A stretch of 64,000 bases of DNA from Eulemur rufifrons (lineage: Eukaryota > Chordata > Mammalia > Primates > Lemuridae). Location of the stretch: the NCBI RefSeq assembly GCF_041146395.1, contig NC_090989.1:243216843-243280842 (forward strand), given 5' to 3'. Below are positions 1 to 10,769 of this stretch, one piece after another. The notes under the pieces were generated by a model that was not told the origin of the DNA, did not search any database, and worked only from the letters and a program-made list of their open reading frames with translations. Positions within the stretch are counted from its first letter, which is position 1; each line of letters opens with the position of its first letter. Made by a program: the position numbers and the translations under genes.

Positions 1-60
1 AGGAAAACTATCTGTAAAGTAGCGTCTCCCAGCCTATTCCAGCAAATCACACTTTATCGG

Positions 61-260
61 TTATGATGGTTTTGGCTGCAAGTAATGAAATCTCTAACTC
101 AAATGGCCAAAATAATAACAATACTTATCTCATGCAAGAAGTCCCAAGTACTAACAAGGCTGTCCCATCTCTCTCCTCTGCCCACTTCAGTGTGTCCCCC
201 ACCTTGTTCCAAGCAAATCCCTCTCATGTTGGCAAGATATCCACCATAGTTCTAGGCATC
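61..260 (+). repeat. Old interspersed repeat fragment, family unsure
   Basis: The stretch 'tgcaagtaatgaaatc...aactcaaatgg' followed by 'cttatctcatgcaagaagtcc' resembles a common old mammalian repeat in which a diverged 'gcaagtaacagaaaacc' start is followed by 'ctggcttaagca'. A second, better copy starts near 63915. I cannot name the family. The 68-codon ORF across it has no recognisable protein content. Confidence 0.35.
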
Positions 261-2129
261 CTACATTAACACAACCAAGTCCAGAATAAGAGTAGATATC
301 TCATCTTATAGATTATTTATCAGAGAGACATTTTATATTGCCCACCAGCAATCTTCTCACATATCACTGGCCAGAATAAGTTTATATACTCATTCCTAAC
401 CCAATTATTGCCACAGGTGATGTGTTAATTACGCCGAGGTTAGACTACTCAGACTTTATCTTATAGTCACTTAAGAGAGGGCAGAACTCCCAAACAAACC
501 TGAGATTCTTTACATATGGAGCCCAGTAGAACTTAAATGTTAACCTGCTCTTGTATCTTTAATGTACTTTGGTTTAAATTCAGTTATCATATCCTTCTTC
601 TGCCAAAGGCCTTGTTATTTTGAGCTTTATGGATTGTAGTATAAGAAAAAGTAACATAAAAGAAGAATCAGAAGACCAGACAAACAGTAGAGTCTGAATT
701 TTGTAGAGTCCAGAAGATTTTATTACATGATTGCCAGTTTCTCATAACCACTGACCTTCCAGGGTAACTCAAAACCCAGAAGTGGTTGTCTTAGACCACA
801 AAAATCAAATTAGGAGCAAGTGAGTATAAACTTAAACAAGGTCCACTGTGTTGGTGAGGTAGGAATCAGAAATGACATTTTAGACAGTGCTGACAAGTCA
901 AAAGCACCAATAACAAACAATGAAGGTGATATTTTTCTGCAAGTTGACAAAGCCAGAAAAAATACACCTTAAGTCTTCATTTCATTGATCCAGAATGAAG
1001 AAAGTCACTGCTTTAAATATCAGCTCCACTTTTAAGTGGATTAAAATGACGAAAAGGTAAAGCAAAACCTGAAGCTTTTTCTGGAAAGTTTCATGGGCAC
1101 ACCTGGCCAGGGACAGGATCTCTGGCTCCCATCTATCTGCTAAAGAACCTCATAAAACTGTGAGGTTCTATTACATGGCTTTTCACAGAGTGGCTTATAC
1201 TATGAAGAGTATTGCCTAAACTTATTTTAAAGAAGGACAAGGTGGTCTTCATCTTTGTTGAACTTCCTACTGCTTGAAAAAGTGCTAATTAGTAGCTATT
1301 AATCTAAATTTATTGAAAAACAATGGTTTGGTTTGAAAACATGTAGAAAATAACTGAATTATTTACAGCGTGCTCTGTTTAACAACGTAGGGAAGGGATG
1401 TGTCTAAAAAGTTTCTTTAAAATATGTTAAAACAGAAAGTTTAAATGATTAAAGTTTAAAGATTAAACATTAATCCCCGATTAAAAAAAAAAAAAACTAG
1501 TTGCCAGAATAAAGGCTGTAAAAGTTATATTTACTATAATGAAAAATTAAGACACATTGTATTAGCAATTTCGGATGAAAAATTCACTTCCTTAAATCAA
1601 GTTTCTTGTACAAACATATCTTAATACACTAGTATGAGTCACATGGGGTCTTCCCCATGAGCCAACACTGGAGCCTTGGCTTGGCAACCCTTCACAACAG
1701 CCAGGAGCCAAAGGAGAAAACCAAAACACCTGTGCTATTCTCATGGTATCACTGCTTGTCCAGGTAACCAAGTGACACAAAGCAAAACCTGTGGCCAGTA
1801 GAACACAATATTTTACTCAGTGGATTTTTAAACAATCACATCCCATTGGTTGTGTAAGTATTCATCCTTTTCTACTCATTTTGACAGGCAATTTTGTCTC
1901 CTACAAACTCCAAGTATAATATTGACTTGTAATCATATTTCTATAAGTGAACATCACCAAACAGCTAATATTTGACTTTACCTTTCCTTGAACAACAGCC
2001 TTAACCAATGTTTGCCCTTCCTGTAAGCCATGTTTGGCAGGCACCTGTATTGAACCATATGTAAGGCACAAAAATACCTCCCTTTGCTTTAGCCTGCCAC
2101 AGTGCTTGAAATTCTAACCATCAGTATCA
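261..2129. other. No recognised feature
   Basis: AT-rich sequence in which I recognise no gene and no repeat family. The only local structure is an A14 run at 1483-1496. Short ORFs here lack any family resemblance. Confidence 0.5.
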
Positions 2130-2720
2130 TTCAAATATTTCAGTTAAACAACCAATGAGCACTCACTATATTAGGAAAGTACATTGATTAATTTGGGGGA
2201 ATCAAAAAATTATTAGACATAATCTGTTTTATAAAATACATAACCCATTGTAAGAAATGATGAAATTGCAAATAACTATACCCTAATTCAGTATACGCCA
2301 AAAGAAGAGAGCAAACATATCCAATAGAGGATCAAACTAGACAAGATGTAATCTAATCAAGGCAATTGGGAAAATCTTTGTAGACAAGAAAACATGTGCA
2401 AAGCACCTTAAAAGACATATTTTTAACAGAAGAAATAGTGATAGTATACAAGCAGAACAGGCACATGAGCAAAAAGCATAAGGACCTCTTGTTTATACAT
2501 TTCTTTCAAAATAGATAATCCAAAATGGGCAAAACAGTAACCAAAAGACACTGCGGTGAACAATGAGCAGACTAACAGGATTCAGAGAAAATAAGATAAT
2601 TGAGAGGGAGATTTTGATGGTCAAGAAAAGGCTTTGAAAGGTCCAGAATATGTGGTTCAACAGGAAGCTCCTGAAGCTTCTAGAGGCATAATGGGATCAC
2701 GGGACAATGCGATGGAGATG
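2130..2720 (-). repeat. Possible diverged L2 LINE, minus strand
   Basis: Scattered matches to the reverse complement of the L2 3' region: an 'aaatattt...gagcactcactata' opening, then 'aacaggcacatgagcaaaaagcataagg' in place of the usual 'aacagcatgtgcaaaggc' block (about 2456). Divergence is high, so the call is weak and the limits are approximate. Confidence 0.3.
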
Positions 2721-3249
2721 CCAAAATTAGTTTTGCCTTCCTTACCATGTATTCCTGGGCAGTTTCTAACCTCCGTGTGCATTAATCGGCTTTGACAAAG
2801 CAAAAAGAAAATAAATTCAATGATGCACTTTGCTCAAGAACATGGACTCTGTATTGAGGCCAACCTTAGGGAAAACAGGAAATCAGAGTGAAGGTTACAG
2901 CTCTGACAAGGACCTAGGCTGACTGTGCTTTCATTCCTTTCTAGGTCACACTGACATGAAGCCCAGAGACAGCTTTGAAATCTGCTGAGGAAGTCAGCAC
3001 ATGTCAGGATGGAATGGGATTCCACACCCTTTGCTTTAAGTAGCAAAGAGCTCTCATCAGAAAAGTACTTTAAACAAAACACTACTTAGCTTCATCATTC
3101 TTAAAATTCTACAAAGGCCTTTTGATTAGCCACAAATGGGTAAGAAAACAATGAAATGACAACAGATAAAAATATGCTATGGATATAAATACTAAATTTA
3201 TGAGAAAAATACTAATAGACTAATTAATACTAATTAATGAAAACAAAGA
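2721..3249. other. No recognised feature
   Basis: No gene or repeat family recognised. An 82-codon minus-strand ORF (3082-2834) has no recognisable motif and is probably chance. Confidence 0.45.
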
Positions 3250-3770
3250 GCCAATCAGGAAAATTGGGTACCATTTTTCACTTACTAAATTAGCAATTAA
3301 AAAATTATAATATCCTTATTTGATAAAAGTATACTAAAATTCTTTCTTATAGGTCTGGGACATTAGATATAATTATGAGGCTTTGACTCAGTAATTCTAT
3401 CTCTAAGAATTTATTTTGAGGAAATATATTCTATTTGACAGATCATATTATAATTATTTCTAATAATGTAAAATTATGAACAATATAAACCAAGGAAAAT
3501 GATCAAATGCTCTGTTTTACAACTAAAATAGTAACTTGAAAACTCTGGAACAGAGAAAATGCTTATGAAATCAGGATACGAAATTACATGCATATTAGAA
3601 TCACAACACTGTATAGCATGCATGGTGATAGTGTCTAAAAGAAAATATAAAGTAACAATACTTGTTTTATTCGGATATTGGAATTACAAATTGCTTTTTA
3701 TTCTCTTTTTCCTGAATTTTCTCTAGTATTGATATGTCGCTATAATTTAAAAACATATTTTTAAATATTC
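3250..3770 (+). repeat. Ancient LINE-like fragment (old L1M/L1ME type)
   Basis: Carries the block 'ctttgactcagtaattctat' (3382) followed by 'ctaagaatttattttgagga', as in the old L1-type repeat whose consensus reads roughly 'tttgacccagcaattccact' at this point. A relative in opposite orientation lies near 32760-33240. Heavily diverged; family assignment is from memory. Confidence 0.4.
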
Positions 3771-5099
3771 TCCTTATTCATGAATTTCTAAATACCATTT
3801 GATTTTCAAAGAAATGATTTTACCACAACATTTATTTCAAATAGCAAGGAGGACACACACCCAACAGTGACAGAAAATTGAGACTAAAGTGACCAACAAA
3901 GAATCAGCACCCAGGGAGTCTGGAAAAATCTTAGGAAGAGCTTCAGACCTCCACAATTCTTGGTACAAGGTTTCAATTAATCTTAAAAGTCCATCGACTC
4001 CCAGCTGACTTTCATGGTAGACAAATTAATGGCAGAGCAAAATCTAAAATTGAGGCCTTTCGACCCTAGGTCAGAGCTTGTGCTACAATTTTATGCTGCC
4101 TCTCAATTCCATTTCCTATTCGTATCTGTTCTAAAAAGCTGTATAAAACATAACAATTATAGAACAAAAGAGATAGATAATATGGAGAAAGAGAAATGCT
4201 CACTAAACTTTTCAGGTTCTAAAGGAGCCTTCAAATATCTACTAAAGAACGAACTATTACATAGAAATTAAAATGGCAAAGACAGATTATAAAGTAGCCT
4301 TTTTCATTGCATCTGTTCTTCCTTTTTCTCTCTCTCCGTTTTTTTTTTTTTTTTTTTGTCTTTTTTTACTAATCATTTGTTATTACACGGGAGATACCAA
4401 GTCTCCCAAACTCCAAATCCAGTATCAGTTAAAAAAATATGGGAGCCTTAGCTACCCCACTATTTCTTGATTCATAAGCAAAGAGCCAAGATACACAAGA
4501 AAGAATTTGGGGCAGTGAGAAGCTATTGCAGATTTTTGTGCCATTTCTTGCATACATCTTCACTGGGGTCCCACTCTCAGATTCCCCAGGCTCTCCGATA
4601 TTCTGAACGGGGAGGAAGAGTTGAGAGAGGAGAGGCCACCATCTTTTTCTAACTTATCAATCTGGTGTTGAGGAGCAGCTGTGACAAAAGACTGGCTCTC
4701 CACGAACAACCAAAAGGAAAGGAGATTTTTGCGTGAAGTCCTTCCTCTAAAGTAACAACCAGTGAAATCAGTGAAGTTTCATTGAGAAATGAACAATAGC
4801 ACAGCATGCCAAAGGCAGTTACTGCTGATGGAGGATATGACAGACAAATCTTCACCTTATTTCTATCCTGTTCTTTTTCCACAGTGTCATCAATCTCTCT
4901 CCTTTGCCTATAAGGCAGCAAATGTCTCTAAGAGCGGCACCAAGCATGACAGGCATCTGAAACCCACTCTCACAGCTACATTTTCTCCACCTAAGATTTG
5001 GCACGGGTTGCTGTTTGGGAACAGTCTGTACGTTATTTTACCTATCTGTAAGGGAAAATGCATTTGTACAGGCAACAGGTTTCTTAGGCCAAACTAAGA
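3771..5099. other. No recognised feature apart from a T-run
   Basis: Contains a T19 run at 4339-4357, which could be a remnant poly(A) tail of a minus-strand retroposon, but no body sequence or flanking duplication was recognised. ORFs of 85 to 102 codons here show no domain. Confidence 0.45.
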
Positions 5100-5403
5100 T
5101 GACTACCGCAGTGTTTTTTCTGGCCCAGCCCCCAGCAAGCCGGCCTTCAGGGAGGCCTGAGTCAGCATACTTATGTAACCAAGATATCATCTCCTGTGTG
5201 AACCCATGTGATCACTCTTGTTCAGAGCAACATATAAGGCTTGCCATGTTCTCGGCCATGCTTTTCATGGCTGCTGTAATCCCTGCCAACACCCCGACAA
5301 TAAAAAGCATGTCTCACCTGCCTGCTGCCGCTCGCCTTTTCTTCCAGTTTCCGAAGCCTGCACCGGAGCATGCGCTAAACACAGAGCTTCCTCCTCACAC
5401 TAT
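5100..5403 (+). repeat. Candidate solo LTR (endogenous retrovirus type)
   Basis: A GC-richer island starting near a TG and ending near 'ctcaca'. It has the order expected of an LTR: a TATA-like 'acatataaggc' (5231), then a polyadenylation signal 'aataaaaagc' (5300) about 65 bases later, then a C/T-rich U5-like segment. No target site duplication was found and I cannot name the family, so the limits are uncertain. It could also be another GC-rich repeat. Confidence 0.4.
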
Positions 5404-5444
5404 CCCAATGGAGAACTTTAACTTCAATGGTTTCTTATGTCTGA

Positions 5445-5598
5445 GTAAAGCGTGGTCCACGGAGCAGCAGCATTGCCTTCACCTGGGAACTTGTTAGAAC
5501 AGCGAAAACTCGGGCCTCATGCTGAATCAGAATCTGCATTTTAACAAGATCCCAGGATGACTTTTATGCACATTAAAGTTTGAGAAGAAGTGCTTTAA
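5445..5598 (-). mobile_element. MER5A (hAT-Charlie MITE)
   Basis: Reads as the reverse complement of MER5A: 'gtggtccacggagcagcag', 'cacctgggaacttgttaga', 'tgaatcagaatctgcatttt' and 'cacattaaagtttgagaag' occur in the expected order across about 155 bases. This is a nonautonomous DNA transposon common to placental mammals. Another copy in the opposite orientation is at 42026-42222. Confidence 0.85.
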
Positions 5599-5699
5599 GA
5601 AAACTTAGAGGGTGGCGCACCTTATCAACCTAAAAATTGCCATGTGTGCCACCACTTTCTGTGGTATTCTGAAAAAAGCTAGGGGATTTGCAGTAGCTG

Positions 5700-5895
5700 T
5701 TCCTAGTTTTGACACCTGTGCTCATCACTTAGCAGCTGTGTGCCATTGTGCAAATTACCTAACATCTCTGGTTTCTAGTTTCCCCATATGTTAAACAAAA
5801 CTTATCTGTACAAAGTTGTAAGGATTAAATGAAACAATGCATCTAAAATGTATAATCCAGTGACTGGGCCATACTAGATGGATATTTGAAATCAT
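5700..5895 (+). repeat. MIR SINE
   Basis: The core 'cttagcagctgtgtgcca' is followed by 'aaattacctaacatctctgg', 'agtttccccatatgtta', 'ttgtaaggattaaatgaaa' and a 'gactgggccatactagatgg' tail, in the order and spacing of a MIR consensus. Ancient tRNA-derived SINE. Confidence 0.85.
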
Positions 5896-6319
5896 CAACT
5901 CAAAATATGAGAAGAGACTTTGAAAGCTAATTGTTTGTCAACTACCTGCTTTGCCTCAATAAGCCCAGCTTCAGCTAATACCTGAAGTTGATAAATGCAA
6001 CCTTTTCTCATTTGCATTCCTTTATATAAAGGATCAACTATCCAAAAACATTTCTCCTAGCAGACTTCCACTGAACTTGAGATTCATTACTAAGTGTTTT
6101 GCTATTTTATACTGTTTATACTTTATTGTTTATTTTGCTCAGCTCTCTTTACTTTCCTTTAATCAAGAATCTTCAAGAACAAAATTACGGTAGCACTAGA
6201 ACATGAATGATGCACACTAATACACCATTGGATGGCAACATATCATGTTCTCAAGACACTATAAGAGAAGGTAAACTATGATATCGGTTTCATAGCCCTT
6301 AAGCAGAGCACTGATTGTG
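5896..6319. other. No recognised feature
   Basis: AT-rich sequence with no recognised gene or repeat. Confidence 0.45.
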
Positions 6320-6510
6320 CTCAGAATTATGATAGGAATTGGAGATAAGACAAGACAAAAAATAATCTTTGCCCTCAAAAACTTAGTCTATAAAAAGGTA
6401 ACACATTAAGTGCTACGGAGAAAGGAAACATGGAATTTGGGGACTCACTGGAGGGCATCTAAACTATACTTTCAGGGAATGGAAAGAATATTCTAGGAAC
6501 AGCTCCTAGT
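6320..6510 (-). repeat. L2 LINE fragment, minus strand
   Basis: The run 'gataagacaagacaaaaaa', 'tttgccctcaaaaacttagt' and 'aagtgctacggagaaagg' matches the reverse complement of the L2 3' end ('cctgccctcaaggagctcac', 'ataagtgctat'). Confidence 0.55.
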
Positions 6511-6574
6511 GAAGTCTCATTTAATGTGAGAAAGTATAAGAAAACTGTTCACGAGCCTATCAGTGCAACTCAGG

Positions 6575-6765
6575 AATAAGAAAAAGCTGGCTGGGTTCAA
6601 ATCCTAGCTCAGAGATTGAGCAAATTAAACAACCTTTCTATGTTTCCCTTTACACATCAGTATCATAGAAGTAACATTAATACCTACATCATAGATTAGT
6701 TGTGATAATGAAATTTTAATTACGTATCTCAAGCTGGTGCAAAGTACACGTTTGCTGGTTTAGTT
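6575..6765 (+). repeat. MIR SINE
   Basis: Matches MIR in order: 'gctgggttcaaatcctagct', 'cctttctatgtttcccttta', 'taatacctacatcatagatt', 'tgtgataatgaaattttaat'. Typical divergence for MIR. Confidence 0.7.
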
Positions 6766-6904
6766 CTTTCCTTTTGCATGAATTGGTGCAAGAATAGTTA
6801 TCCTATCTCTTACCAAAATCTCTATGTGAAGCAGGGGTGTCGAGATTATGATAGATTACTGTTATAGTCCCTGAAGGGATAGCTCATTGTGTGAGTATGC
6901 GTAT

Positions 6905-6985
6905 CTGAAATTATATATATATAAAATTATGTGTCCATATATACACACTTCAAATCATGTATGTGTATATATGTACACACACTTA
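6905..6985. repeat. Interrupted TA/CA microsatellite
   Basis: Alternating 'tatatata', 'atatacacac', 'gtgtatatatgt' and 'acacacac' blocks. Degenerate purine-pyrimidine simple repeat. Confidence 0.7.
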
Positions 6986-7169
6986 TGGAAAACCCTTAAA
7001 GTAAAATAAGAGGAGGAAGAAATGTTGACATGGGCAAGTAAGCAAAAGCTTCTGAGAAAAGCAGACCTCAAAGATGCCTCCAAATGAAGCTATCCAATAG
7101 CAAACTATCAGCACCACCAAACGTTCCTCCAGCATTCTTCATCTAAAGATGAAGACACTCTCCAGCCAC
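6986..7169. other. No recognised feature
   Basis: No recognised repeat or gene. Confidence 0.45.
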
Positions 7170-7310
7170 AGCCAAGTCAGAAACACAGGAGCCATCCTGG
7201 AGATCTTCTCCTGCCCCATGCCCACATCACATTCACCGCTAGACGACTTTGTCTCCTAAGTATCTCAAAAACAACCATCTCAACTTAATTCTCTTCTTCA
7301 CAACGTAAGC
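7170..7310 (+). repeat. L2 LINE fragment, plus strand
   Basis: 'agtcagaaacacaggagcca', 'catgcccacatcacattcac' and 'gtctcctaagtatctcaaaa' match the L2 segment just upstream of its 3' part ('gtcagaaacctgggagtcat', 'cctcctaaatatctc'). Confidence 0.5.
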
Positions 7311-7635
7311 TGGCCACATGGACCTCAGTTCTAGATACAATGTTTGGTATCTAGTATAATTACAATAAAAACTTGCTAAATTAATGAATTCACAATCAAA
7401 TGGAGATCAAGAAGGTATAGCCATAAGAAAAGGAAAAAATATTTTTTGAATTTGTGATTTAGGAAGTACCAAACTTCAATCCATTGACTTTCTGTGTAAA
7501 TTTTTTGGTTTGATGATAGGAAAAACTTACAAATAAATACATGGTGATATCTCTAATAAAGAGGAGAACTCATTAAAACATAACATCAAAACCTAATATT
7601 CAGAGGTAGAAACAATAAATAAGACAGAGGGATGT
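7311..7635. other. No recognised feature
   Basis: AT-rich sequence with no recognised gene or repeat. Confidence 0.45.
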
Positions 7636-7854
7636 CTTTAGAACAAAGGGTCAGCAAACTAAGGCCAGCATGCCAAATCCGGTTTTTATTCTATTGGAAC
7701 GCAGCCATGCCCATTCTTCTGCTATTGGTTATAGCTGCTTTCATGCTACAAAAGCAGAACAGAATAGTTGCAACAGAGACGACAGGGCACACAAGCCTAA
7801 AATATGTACTGTCTGGCCCTTTACAGAAAAAGCTCAGCAACCCCTGCTTTAGAA
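7636..7854. mobile_element. hAT-Charlie MITE with perfect 8-bp target duplication
   Basis: Body 7644-7846. It starts 'aaagggtcagcaaac' and ends 'ctcagcaacccctg', with interior 'tattggaacgcagccatgcc' and 'tctggccctttacagaaaaa'. It is flanked by identical 8-bp direct repeats 'ctttagaa' at 7636-7643 and 7847-7854, which is the signature of hAT transposition. The family is a short nonautonomous one (MER58-like, name from memory). A second copy in the same orientation lies at 56143-56349. An 84-codon ORF over it is incidental. Confidence 0.85.
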
Positions 7855-8009
7855 GATCAGAACAAAGACCACTGTCATTTTATTAAAAGGCATATATTTT
7901 TTTTAAGTAACACTAATTGTGACAGAAAATAAGATACTATGTGTTTTAGAAGTTTGTGAAAGAGATTAGAAGAACAGGGAGACTAAAGGCAGTGTCTGAG
8001 TTTAGGCCT

Positions 8010-8490
8010 TGTAGTGGGCTGAATGATGGCCCCAAAGATAATCAGGTCCTAATCCCTGAACCTGGACACGTTACTTTACTTATTTCTATAATAAAAACAG
8101 TCTTTGAAGACAGATGTGATAACATCAATAATCTTGAGATGAGATTATCCTAGATTATCTGGGCAGGCCCTAAATGCCATCATAGGTGTCCATATAAGAG
8201 AGAGGGAGAAGACTTGACTCACACAGAGAGTGCATGGTGAAGACAGAAGCAGAGATTGGAGTGATACAGTCATAAACCAAAAAGATTAGTGATTACCAGC
8301 GGCCACCAGAGGCTGCAAGATCCAAATTAAGGATTCTCCCCCAGAGCCTGGAGTGAGCTTCACTGGCTGTCACCTGAATTTTGAAGTTCTGACCTCCAGA
8401 ACTTTGAAGGAATATGTTTTTTTGTTTGTTTGTTTTATTCCACCAAAGTTATGGTAATTTTTTACAGCAGCCATAGGAAACTAATATACA
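8010..8490 (+). repeat. MLT1 LTR (ERVL-MaLR), full length
   Basis: Starts 'tgtagtgggctgaatgatgg' and ends 'aggaaactaatataca', as MLT1 LTRs do. Internal landmarks in order: 'atctgggcaggccctaaatg', 'tccatataagagaga', 'agacagaagcagagattgga', 'ggccaccagaggctgcaaga', 'ctgacctccagaactttgaa'. The usual AATAAA is replaced by a TTTG-rich stretch (8418-8436). The 5-bp flanks do not match, so the duplication has decayed. Confidence 0.85.
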
Positions 8491-9829
8491 CCTGGACAGG
8501 AAAAATTGGGACCATCTGTGCTCAAAGAAGTTAAAGAGTGAAATGTGATTTCGTCACAGTATTTAAAGCACCTCAAAGTTTGTACTTGGTCCCTTTCAGT
8601 TTTGCCAAAGGAACTGTTGCATTAAAAAGTAGCACTTAGAAATGAGTTCTATTTCCCCATTCTACTTGAGCAGGGTCCAGGAGTAACTCACTATGCCTGT
8701 TCCACTTTCAGCAACACACCTTCAAATCCAAGGCACTTTCCTTTTCATTTTATGTTAAACTGAATGTGCCTCCACAAATACAATTTTCAAATCTTAGGCT
8801 TTTTGAGCACCTATTATGAATTTTAAAATGTATGCAAACTCAGAAAGACATTTTGTTATTAACTCTACCACCAAACAATTTTATGAACTTAGTTGAGACC
8901 CTTAATTTTTGGTTCATCAGAATAAGGGAGGAAGGGGAAAATAAGAGATTATTTCATGTTATCTCACATATGTAATGAGATTAGAAAAAAATTATAGTAA
9001 TACCTGGCATCAGAAGTCTTCTTCGTAAGGAAAATACCTTTGCTTGAGAAAAATACTTCACTGTGAAAGAAAGTGAGACCATGAAGGCATCAGAGATAAA
9101 GTGCTCTACCTAAGAAAATCCAAAAAGTTTTTATTTTTGATCTGGTGAATAAGAAGGAAGGAAAAGAAAGGGGAGAGAAAAGATAGAATGGGGAGTTGAG
9201 GCTGGAGATCTGAGCAGGTTGAAGGGAAAATATCTGTTGTCCAATGACACTGGCCTCATCTTCCCTAAGAGCCACAAACATCCAGCCTCAAACTACCCTA
9301 GTCCAGGCCATCTGCCCACAGTAACAGGCACTCTCAGGCTTATTCTTCTGACCTTGCTCTCATCACACTAAAAAGATGAAATTAGATTAGGTTTTTTCAT
9401 ATCCACCTATGGAGCAGCTAATGTGATTTGAGGGTCCAAACTTAAAAGATACGAAACATTAGTTAATAAAACCAGGACAGTTGGGCTCAAAGGCCCCACT
9501 CCTTACATATGACTGATGGCTGAAATTTCTTGAAAAGAAAAGAAAATACATTTTATATAAGCAATTCAAGTATTAAGGGGGAAAATGCAAATGAGCTTCA
9601 AACCATAATCCTTCAATAAGTAAGTGCTGTTGTTTGATACGGAAAGGAAGTGCTAGGGCACATGACATGACTAGAGGAGAGGAAGGGGTTTCCTCAGAAG
9701 CAAGCACAGCATACCCAGGAGGAGCGTGGGCATGGAAAGCAGGCTGATGACTTCACAGTGTGCCTAAGTCCATCCCGATCTACAACTAGGCAGGGCAGAA
9801 AGCAGCCACCAGACATTAATTTGGAAAAT
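8491..9829. other. No recognised feature
   Basis: No gene or repeat recognised. A purine-rich patch at about 9146-9196 is low complexity. ORFs of 63 and 85 codons on the minus strand show no domain. Confidence 0.45.
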
Positions 9830-10540
9830 ATTTGCAGAATCTGACAACTTCTCACCGCTTCCACTATCTCTGTGCAAGCCACCATCACCTCTAGCTTGGA
9901 CTCAGCTATAGTGTCACCACTGGCCATTCTTAACATTCTTAATGTCGCCACTAGAGGGATACCTACCTAATCGTGTTATTCCTCCACTCAGAATCCTGAA
10001 AATATATCCCACTTCAGTCAGAGCAAAAGCTAAAATACCTATAGTGACTTATGCAGCCCTATCTGACCTCATCTCCTCCTACTTTCCACCTCCATTCTCT
10101 CAGCTTCAGGAACACTGGACTGATTATTTTTCAGGCTCCTTTCTCAGCCACAACCTCAGCCCCAGTCGTCATCTCTCCCTGCAACTTCCTCCCCACCCAT
10201 TCACCCCATCAAATCCACTGGTTACCTCTCTTACCTCCTTTGAGTTCTGTATTTCAATCTCATCTAGTCAATGAGGCTTTCCTTGACCACCTACATTAAT
10301 GATTCTTCTCCTTTCCACCCCCCTGCATTTCTAATTCCCTTCACCCGCTCTAGTTTTATTTTATAACATTTATCATTTTCTAAATTATATAATTTATTAA
10401 TTATATTTATTGACTATCTCCCTCTATCTTTGACCCCTGGGAATATAAAACTCCACGAGGTCAGGGATTTTTGCTTTATTCACTGATGTCTGAAATGCCT
10501 GGCACTTAAGAAGTGCTCAAAAAATATTGACTCATAAAAG
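9830..10540 (+). repeat. L2 LINE 3' end, about 700 bp
   Basis: Successive L2 landmarks: 'caagccaccatcacctctag' (9876), 'ctatctgacctcatctcctc' (10059), 'caggaacactggactgatta', 'aatgaggctttccttgacca', 'ataacatttatcattttcta', 'aactccacgaggtcagggat' (10450) and the terminal 'aagtgctcaaaaaatattga'. The 110-codon ORF at 9942-10274 lies in the pyrimidine-rich end of decayed ORF2 and is not an intact domain. Confidence 0.85.
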
Positions 10541-10679
10541 AAGGTAAAACAGAAAACTATTTTCTATAACTAATTTTTAAAACAGAAGGATATAATAAGG
10601 AAAAAATCTGTTTTTAGTGCACCACTGTGTATCATTGTGCTATGAAACTAGCTTCAATAAGAATTACTATTATGCATTC

Positions 10680-10769
10680 ATTTATTTAACAAATATTTGA
10701 TGAGGGCCTACTCTACGCCAGGTACCATTCCTGGTTGTGAGGATACAATATTTGGGTAAAAATGTCCTC
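10680..10769 (-). repeat. L2 LINE, minus strand, left part of an interrupted copy
   Basis: 'tttatttaacaaatatttga', 'gcctactctacgccaggtac' and 'ttgtgaggatacaatatt' match the reverse complement of the L2 3' terminus. The copy continues at 12504 after the L1 insertion; the bases shared at the junction are the L1 target duplication. Confidence 0.75.

Noticed and set aside
5015..5497. 160-codon ORF, the longest in the window
   Set aside because: It spans an LTR-like element and part of a MER5A; no domain or coding pattern was recognised.
8301..8320. 'ggccaccagaggctgcaag', a CTCF-like core inside the MLT1 LTR
   Set aside because: Only a partial match to the CTCF core, and the family consensus has a similar non-CTCF sequence there; too weak to call.
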